A DNA stretch of 59,200 nucleotides from assembly GCA_003326195.1 (NCBI GenBank), contig LXQE01000136.1:113953-173152 (forward strand). The letters are read 5' to 3'. Below, piece after piece: positions 54,332 through 59,200 of this stretch. The notes beneath the pieces were generated by a model that had not been told where the DNA came from, searched no databases, and saw only the letters and a program-made list of their open reading frames with translations. Source of the DNA: Nostoc punctiforme NIES-2108. GTDB taxonomy: Bacteria; Cyanobacteriota; Cyanobacteriia; Cyanobacteriales; Nostocaceae. A program made the translations under genes and the position numbers. The stretch's first letter is position 1, and the number at the start of each line of letters is the position of its first letter.

Positions 54332-55789
54332 ATGTCCAGCGAAAATCAAAGGGTTTCCAACTCAGAAACTGATGCTTTTTTTGTCTTTGCAGACAACGAT
54401 GATACGTTTATCTTTGCAGATGACAATGACGGACAACCAATCAATGAAGATGATAGGGGTTCCCAAGCGGTTTCAAACTCTCCACCAGCACCTGTAGCAG
54501 TTTGGAAAATCTTGATTGTGGATGACGATGTATTAGTCCATCGAGCCACAATTCTGGCACTCGAAGATTGCACTTTTGAAGGTAAACCTCTAACGTTTCT
54601 CCATGCCCACTCTGCTACAGAAGCAAAGTACTTAATCCAGACACATCCCGATACGGCGTTAATTTTGCTGGATGTCGTAATGGAAACAGATGATGCTGGA
54701 TTGCAAGTGGTTCAGTATATTCGTGCAGAATTGCACAACCACCAAGTACGAATTATTTTACGTACAGGTCAGCCTGGAGAAGCACCGGAAGCGTCGGTTA
54801 TTTTGAATTACGATATTAACGACTATCGGCTTAAAACAGAACTGACACGGCAAAAGCTGATTACAGTAGTGATTTCTTCCCTTCGTTCCTACGGTAATAT
54901 CCTCAAAATAGAGAACCAGAATTCTGAACTTACCCTCGCCCTACAACATCTTCAACAAACTCAAGCTCAACTAATTCAAGCAGAAAAAATGTCGTCTTTG
55001 GGAGAAATAGTTGCAGGCGTTGCTCATGAAATTAACAATCCGACAAACTTCATTTATGGCAACCTGTTTCATACAGAAACTTATGTGCAGTCTCTGTTAA
55101 AACTCATCAAAACCTATCAAGAACATTATCCTACTCCAGTGGACGCGATCCAAACTATAGCAGAGTCTATTGATTTACCGTTTTTAATGGAGGATTTACC
55201 TAAACTATTCGACTCAATGCGAGTTGGAACTGAGCGTATTAAACATATTGTTGAATCACTGCGTAACTTCTCCCGCTTAGATGAAGCAGAAATTAAACCA
55301 GTAGACATTCACTCCGGCATTGAAAGCACTCTATTAATTTTGCAGCACCGACTCCAAGCTAATGCTAACCGCCCAACGATCGCGGTGATTAAAGAATATG
55401 GTCAACTGCCTTTGGTTAACTGCTATGTCGGTGCCCTCAATCAGGTATTTATGAATATCTTGAGTAATGCAATTGATGCTTTGGAAATGGGGACTGGCGA
55501 CTGTAGAATAACAAGTGAAACATTTTCCCTCCCGACAATTCACATTCGCACCGAAATTCAGGATGCTAATAGAGTGCTGATTCGCATCGCTGACAATGGT
55601 ACAGGCATGAGTGAATCGATACTCAAGAGAATATTTAATCCTTTTTTTACCACTAAGCCTGTGGGCAGTGGCACAGGTTTGGGATTATCGATTAGCTACT
55701 CGATTGTGGTGGAACAACATAGAGGTCATTTAACCTGCTCTTCTGCGCCAGGCAAAGGTACAGAGTTTGTCATCGATATTTTTATTTAA
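54332..55789 (+). CDS. Receiver - histidine kinase (DUF3369-like receiver)
   Basis: A 485-residue protein. The start has an acidic double motif (FFVFADNDDTFIFADDND, residues 16-33) as in DUF3369 proteins. The receiver spans about 57-190: VWKILIVDDDVLVH, LILLDVVMETDDAG with phospho-acceptor Asp114, and VRIILRTGQPGEAPEASVILNYDINDYRLKTELT, also a family signature. A coiled coil leads to the HisKA domain with GEIVAGVAHEINNPTNF (His232) and HATPase (FNPFFTTKPVGSGTGLGLS). The kinase part is closer to that of paralogue 1 at 29868 than to its own neighbour. With the 1814-residue kinase 25 bp upstream, it is probably the cognate receiver; where its His232 sends phosphate is open. Confidence 0.92.
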   Translation: MSSENQRVSNSETDAFFVFADNDDTFIFADDNDGQPINEDDRGSQAVSNSPPAPVAVWKILIVDDDVLVHRATILALEDCTFEGKPLTFLHAHSATEAKYLIQTHPDTALILLDVVMETDDAGLQVVQYIRAELHNHQVRIILRTGQPGEAPEASVILNYDINDYRLKTELTRQKLITVVISSLRSYGNILKIENQNSELTLALQHLQQTQAQLIQAEKMSSLGEIVAGVAHEINNPTNFIYGNLFHTETYVQSLLKLIKTYQEHYPTPVDAIQTIAESIDLPFLMEDLPKLFDSMRVGTERIKHIVESLRNFSRLDEAEIKPVDIHSGIESTLLILQHRLQANANRPTIAVIKEYGQLPLVNCYVGALNQVFMNILSNAIDALEMGTGDCRITSETFSLPTIHIRTEIQDANRVLIRIADNGTGMSESILKRIFNPFFTTKPVGSGTGLGLSISYSIVVEQHRGHLTCSSAPGKGTEFVIDIFI

Positions 55790-55996
55790 AGTTGGTTTTT
55801 GTTACTACGAGCAACCGCAAAACTGATGACAATCTATTAGAACACAAATTCAGGGTTGATTCTTAAGGAAGATTGACTAAAAAAGTACTTAGGAGTCAAA
55901 GTAATGACTGTGGATCTAGCTGAAAGATAAAGTTGCCTTCAGACATGCAAGAAGTGTATATATTCGTAAGAATATTCTGAATTCTGACTTAATAAT

Positions 55997-57190
55997 ATGA
56001 ACACAAATTTCACTCAGAAATTCTCCCAACCCATAGTAGAGAAAGTTGCTATTGTCGGTGCTGGTCCAGGCGGTTTAGCTGCGGCGATCGCACTGAGAAG
56101 CCAAGGGATAGAGGTTCAAGTATACGAAAAAGCCCAAAAATTTCGTCCGGCGGGAACTGGACTAGGGCTAGCTCCCAATGGCTTGAATTCTCTAGATGCG
56201 ATCGCGCCGGGAATTGTCGAAACCCTCAAAAGTTCAGGATGCGAAGTTCACCACACGGTTTTAAAGAGTATTCAGGGAGAGACAATCCGAACTAACGCAA
56301 CTAAATATTTAGAGAAATACGGACAACCGTTGTTAACTGTTTGGTGGTATCGTCTACAGCAAGTATTAGCATCGAGATTGCCGTCTGACATCATTCACCT
56401 CAATCATCGCTGCATCGGCTTTCAGCAAGATGCAAACGGTGTGGAAATTCATTTTGATGACAAAAAATCGGTAGATGCAGATTTGCTGATTGGGGCTGAT
56501 GGCGTTAACTCTGTAATCAGAGAAATTTTATTTGACGAGGGTAAGCCTAATTATATCGGTAGTATGTGTTGGCGTGCCGTCATTAAATATCGCCACGAGC
56601 TATTTAATGACTATGAACTAGTTTTTGTCAAAGGCAATCAACAGTTTATGTACCTTCTGAATGTGGGCGGCGGCTATACCAGTTGGATTAGTCGAAAGTT
56701 CTCACCTGATTACTCTCTTTCGCACAGCGCTGATGAAGTGAAGTCTCGTATTCTCCATGAATTAGCCGACTGGGATGAATCCTTTCGGGTGGTGGTAGAA
56801 GCGACACCAGCCGAGGAAATTTGGGAAGGGCCAATTTGCGATCGCCCACCGTTAACTCAATGGAGTCAAGGCAGAGTCACTCTCTTAGGCGATGCGGCTC
56901 ATCCAATGGCCCCTGCAATGGGACAAGGAGCCAATACCACTTTTGAAGATGCATACCAACTAGGAGAGTGTTTTTCTGATTCAGCTAATCTTCAAGAAGC
57001 TCTGACTAGATACGAACAGTGTCGCATCGAGCGTACAAAACTCATTCAAGCTCGTAGTGCCTTGGGTGAGATGCGTTACTACGACATTAACACCGTGGCA
57101 TCTAATGGGCAGACGCAAGAGCGGCAAATGAGTCTTAACGATGATTTTCACAAATGGGTGTACAGCTTTAAGCCATCTGTAAAAAGTTAA
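55997..57190 (+). CDS. FAD-dependent monooxygenase
   Basis: A 397-residue class A flavin monooxygenase. VAIVGAGPGGLAAAIALRSQGIEVQVYEK (from about residue 18) binds the ADP part of FAD, DADLLIGADGVNSVIREIL is the DG motif that also touches NAD(P)H, and RVTLLGDAAHPMAPAMGQGANTTFEDAYQLGE is the GD motif that contacts the flavin ribityl. The group includes salicylate and hydroxybenzoate hydroxylases and zeaxanthin epoxidase-like enzymes. No partner gene indicates a substrate. It lies alone, 207 bp after the two-component genes and with AT-rich promoter space. Confidence 0.9.
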   Translation: MNTNFTQKFSQPIVEKVAIVGAGPGGLAAAIALRSQGIEVQVYEKAQKFRPAGTGLGLAPNGLNSLDAIAPGIVETLKSSGCEVHHTVLKSIQGETIRTNATKYLEKYGQPLLTVWWYRLQQVLASRLPSDIIHLNHRCIGFQQDANGVEIHFDDKKSVDADLLIGADGVNSVIREILFDEGKPNYIGSMCWRAVIKYRHELFNDYELVFVKGNQQFMYLLNVGGGYTSWISRKFSPDYSLSHSADEVKSRILHELADWDESFRVVVEATPAEEIWEGPICDRPPLTQWSQGRVTLLGDAAHPMAPAMGQGANTTFEDAYQLGECFSDSANLQEALTRYEQCRIERTKLIQARSALGEMRYYDINTVASNGQTQERQMSLNDDFHKWVYSFKPSVKS

Positions 57191-57612
57191 ATTCTAATGT
57201 GGAATTAGTAAAGTTACTTCGATCGCAACTAGCGAATAAAGTTACAGCAAACCCTAATCTTATCGAGTAATTTGAGGCTATCAGAAGTGACTGTTTTTAG
57301 TCAAGCCCTCAAACACAACAAATTCGTTGAATAATTGAGAATTACTCGCACAAAATCAACATAACTTAATCAAAGTATTAATTTTTATGAAAAGTTAATG
57401 GCGATCTAATACAGTTGAGAATGAGCAACAAAATCCAGATGTAGAGATGCGATTTATCGCGTCTTAAAAGACCAATTATCTACATTAATAACCCTTAACT
57501 CAAGCGTATTGGATCGCTATTAGCTTTTTGGAGGAAAGTGAATTATTAAACCTCGCTTTGGAGTTACTAACTCACCCCTGTTTTGGGTCGAGATTGAGCG
57601 CAAGTAATGATT
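57191..57612. other. Intergenic region with dispersed repeat A
   Basis: Between convergent genes, with no gene seen. It contains dispersed repeat A copy 2 (57408-57498). No clear terminator hairpin was found. Confidence 0.55.
57408..57498 (-). repeat. Dispersed repeat A, copy 2 (91 bp)
   Basis: Reverse complement of 5158-5248 with about eight mismatches. The central palindrome here is GATGCGATTTATCGCGTC. Confidence 0.8.
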
Positions 57613-58122
57613 CTAGCGTCTATTTTTAAGTTCCTGAAAATTCTCAATTGTCAAAAATATTTCTTCATCAGCTATTTGACTATTGTAATCGATATTAATT
57701 TTAGTTGGATAGCCAAGTTTAGCATTGTATTCTACATCCAGGTTGGATGCCTTACGGTTGATAGCATCTTGAATCACATTAAAGAGTTCGGGAATTGTGT
57801 CATATTTTTGAAAAAATTGCGGATTAACTGGTTGACCTGTAGCTACAGAAGTGATGGAAATTGGTTGACCATTACGTACTCGAATAACTACTGGCCCTCT
57901 AGCATCTGGTATACAGAAGCAACTGTTGCTAACTGTAATGCGATAGTTATAAATATTTGCCCGCTCCCACAAACGCTTATTAAATGTCAACCGTCTTGAA
58001 TTCAAGTTATTATTTGTTTGCGTTTGATATTGTGCTTTCTCTGCGGTAGTTTCGGATATACCTGGTAGATTCAGACCTAGAGATAGCAATAGTGTTGCAC
58101 TGATAAGGATAGGTAAACGCAT
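57613..58122 (-). CDS. Exported DUF6174-like protein
   Basis: A 169-residue protein with a clean signal peptide (MRLPILISATLLLSLGLNLPGIS). The mature part has the pattern RLTFNKRLWERANIYNYRITVSNSCFCIPDARGPVVIRVRNGQPISITSVATGQPV, with a close Cys-Phe-Cys pair, and then a segment TIPELFNVIQDAINRKASNLDVEYNAKLGYPTKINIDYNSQIADEE that is typical of the DUF6174 family. Members are small exported or lipoprotein domains of unknown role. It is a single gene flanked by dispersed repeats. The family call is fairly sure; nothing shows a function. Confidence 0.8.
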   Translation of the reverse strand: MRLPILISATLLLSLGLNLPGISETTAEKAQYQTQTNNNLNSRRLTFNKRLWERANIYNYRITVSNSCFCIPDARGPVVIRVRNGQPISITSVATGQPVNPQFFQKYDTIPELFNVIQDAINRKASNLDVEYNAKLGYPTKINIDYNSQIADEEIFLTIENFQELKNRR

Positions 58123-58350
58123 ATTAATCGATTGATTAGTTGTAAAAACTCTAACTATTATTATGCTACAACAAATTTAAATTTATTTACGAGAGGTTGT
58201 TTAAATAAACTTTATCTTTTAATTAATTTTTCCGTAGAAAAATAAATCTGTATTTTTTAAGAATGCCCATCCATAATTCAACTTTCAATACATCAATTAG
58301 GAACTTTTCCGAAATATTTTTGATCGTCCAAAATTACCTGCTTTTCCAAA

Positions 58351-58380
58351 GCGATGCCTACGGTTGGCTACGCCTATGCA
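58351..58380. repeat. Short 'GCGATGCCTACG...GGCTACGCC' repeat
   Basis: Belongs to the same word family as 12180-12212 and the in-frame insertion at 50764-50837. Confidence 0.65.
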
Positions 58381-58390
58381 ACAACTCTTA

Positions 58391-58491
58391 ATACCATTTT
58401 AGATTTTAGATTTTAGATTTTGGATTGTGAAACATCCATTGGATAAGTGTTTCAGTTTTCCATCTGTCGCAATCATTTTTCAAATTGGTAT
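58391..58491 (-). repeat. Dispersed repeat B, copy 2 (101 bp)
   Basis: Reverse complement of 36532-36632, about four mismatches in 101 bp by eye; both copies are bounded by ATACCA/TGGTAT. Confidence 0.85.
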
Positions 58492-58524
58492 AAGTTTTTC
58501 GGATCTATCTGGATTGAACTGTAT

Positions 58525-58598
58525 AATCCTCCCCGTACTTGAAGTATGAGGAGGATTCAATTATCCCTAATTAGCAATCATCAACGTTGCTAATTAGG
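58525..58598 (-). terminator. Hairpin pair downstream of the RTX gene
   Basis: CCTAATTAGCAA (58566-58577) and TTGCTAATTAGG (58587-58598) form a perfect 12-bp stem with a 9-nt loop. Just beyond it AATCCTCC/GGAGGATT (58525-58532 with 58550-58557) form a second stem. The first lies about 55 bp after the stop of the minus-strand RTX gene and may end its transcript, though without a T run. Confidence 0.55.
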
Positions 58599-58652
58599 AT
58601 TTAGCTACGAGCTTGCAGATATGCCTTAGCTTCTATGGATTTTGAGAGATGT

Positions 58653-59200
58653 TTACGCAACGATCTCAAAGCTTGTAGCTGATAATAATGGTGGGGCTGT
58701 GAATTGATTGTTATCGTTATCAATGTTGGCAAACAGACTACCTGTCCCAAAGCCTGGTGATGTCAAGTTTTGGTTGAAGAACAAGTTGCCAGTTCCAAGA
58801 CTGTAAGTAATGAGTCCAGAGCTAGTTGCAGCTGCTGCATCATTAGCTACTATCCTAATTTGGAACAGATTATTGAGTCCGCCAAAAGTTGTCTTATCGA
58901 GGACAATTTTATCGCTAAAGCTGCTGAAGTCAGTAATTTTATCTACACCGAGATCGGCGCTATTGTACGCAGCGCCTGAGTTGAACACAAAGCGATCGCC
59001 ACCAGCACCACCAGTCAGGATGTCATTACCTTTACCACCTCGTAATGTATCATTACCAGTATCTCCATAAAGTAAGTCATTGCCAGCACCACCATAGAGG
59101 ATGTCATTACCCTCACCACCAAAGCCGGTTAATGGTGTCGCTGTACCACTACCATCAAGGAAGTCATTTCCAGCCCCGCCTGTGAACCAGACTGCATTTA
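58653..59200 (-). CDS. RTX-type calcium-binding protein (C-terminal part; start off window)
   Basis: The frame enters at the right edge and is open to the stop at 58653, so about 180 C-terminal residues are seen. It has haemolysin-type nonapeptide repeats: [52 protein letters not shown], which bind Ca2+ and form a beta roll. They are followed by [40 protein letters not shown], the usual closing domain carrying the type I secretion signal near the C terminus. Typical members are secreted or surface proteins of cyanobacteria. What lies N-terminal of the repeats is not visible. Confidence 0.9.
   Translation of the reverse strand, partial: NAVWFTGGAGNDFLDGSGTATPLTGFGGEGNDILYGGAGNDLLYGDTGNDTLRGGKGNDILTGGAGGDRFVFNSGAAYNSADLGVDKITDFSSFSDKIVLDKTTFGGLNNLFQIRIVANDAAAATSSGLITYSLGTGNLFFNQNLTSPGFGTGSLFANIDNDNNQFTAPPLLSATSFEIVA

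Larger units (their letters stand above)
58123..58652. other. Intergenic region with repeats and hairpins
   Basis: This 530-bp gap contains a GCGATGCCTACGGTTGGC-type repeat (58351-58380), dispersed repeat B copy 2 (58391-58491), and hairpins at 58525-58557 and 58566-58598. No gene is supported. Confidence 0.6.

Noticed and set aside
54303..54497. 64-aa open frame overlapping the giant kinase stop
   Set aside because: Alternate frame of the true receiver-kinase gene starting at 54332.
1..59200. tRNA or rRNA genes
   Set aside because: No TTCGA-loop cloverleaf or conserved rRNA words were recognised by eye; a dedicated scan was not possible.

Overview
The window looks like chromosome of a filamentous, probably heterocyst-forming cyanobacterium of the Nostoc/Anabaena kind. 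The evidence is the dense scatter of the HIP1 octamer GCGATCGC, an acsF-type chlorophyll cyclase gene, huge Ser/Thr-kinase/histidine-kinase hybrids of the HstK type, and heptamer tandem repeats and small palindromic repeats between genes. No tRNA, rRNA, CRISPR array or intact transposase was recognised. All calls come from reading the sequence and its translations; no database search was run.

Left part (1-14.2 kb): the start of a RibD-C reductase gene running off the left edge, a secreted DUF2252 protein, an old-yellow-enzyme-type reductase, a decayed FAD oxidoreductase, a beta-rich hypothetical protein, a small XRE regulator, a CYTH phosphatase-like protein, a DUF6875-like protein, a DUF1400 alpha/beta hydrolase and an M28 peptidase. 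Wide intergenic gaps hold mobile palindromes, including a 164-bp MITE with clear terminal inverted repeats and a 9-bp target duplication.

Middle (14.2-29.5 kb): a 530-bp inverted-repeat element carrying a 21-bp minisatellite; a four-gene minus-strand CUT1 sugar ABC transporter operon; a TauE/SafE-like exporter overlapping a membrane-anchored exported protein; galE; a candidate structured RNA leader ahead of a membrane-protein gene that looks like an internally deleted YdcF protein; an ABC half-transporter; acsF; and a protein joining an eCIS-core (DUF4157) domain to a DUF922-like domain, each with an HExxH zinc motif. A cytochrome P450 remnant follows.

Right part (29.8-59.2 kb): a signalling-rich region. 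Two giant paralogues (1999 and 1814 aa; Ser/Thr kinase - AAA ATPase - helical repeats - GAF - histidine kinase) bracket a histidine kinase with a plant-ethylene-receptor-type copper-binding sensor domain and its adjacent receiver-PAS-kinase partner, an argJ-like gene, a sulfate-binding lipoprotein, a broken membrane-protein gene, a second 21-bp minisatellite and a three-subunit molybdenum hydroxylase of the PaoABC/xanthine dehydrogenase type. The second giant kinase is followed 25 bp later by a receiver-histidine kinase. The end carries an FAD monooxygenase, a DUF6174 exported protein and the C-terminal part of an RTX calcium-binding protein that runs off the right edge.

The main themes are (i) several layers of sensory kinases likely acting as phosphorelays, (ii) invasion of both intergenic and coding DNA by small repeats, in one case inserting about 30 residues in frame, and (iii) several genes caught in decay.
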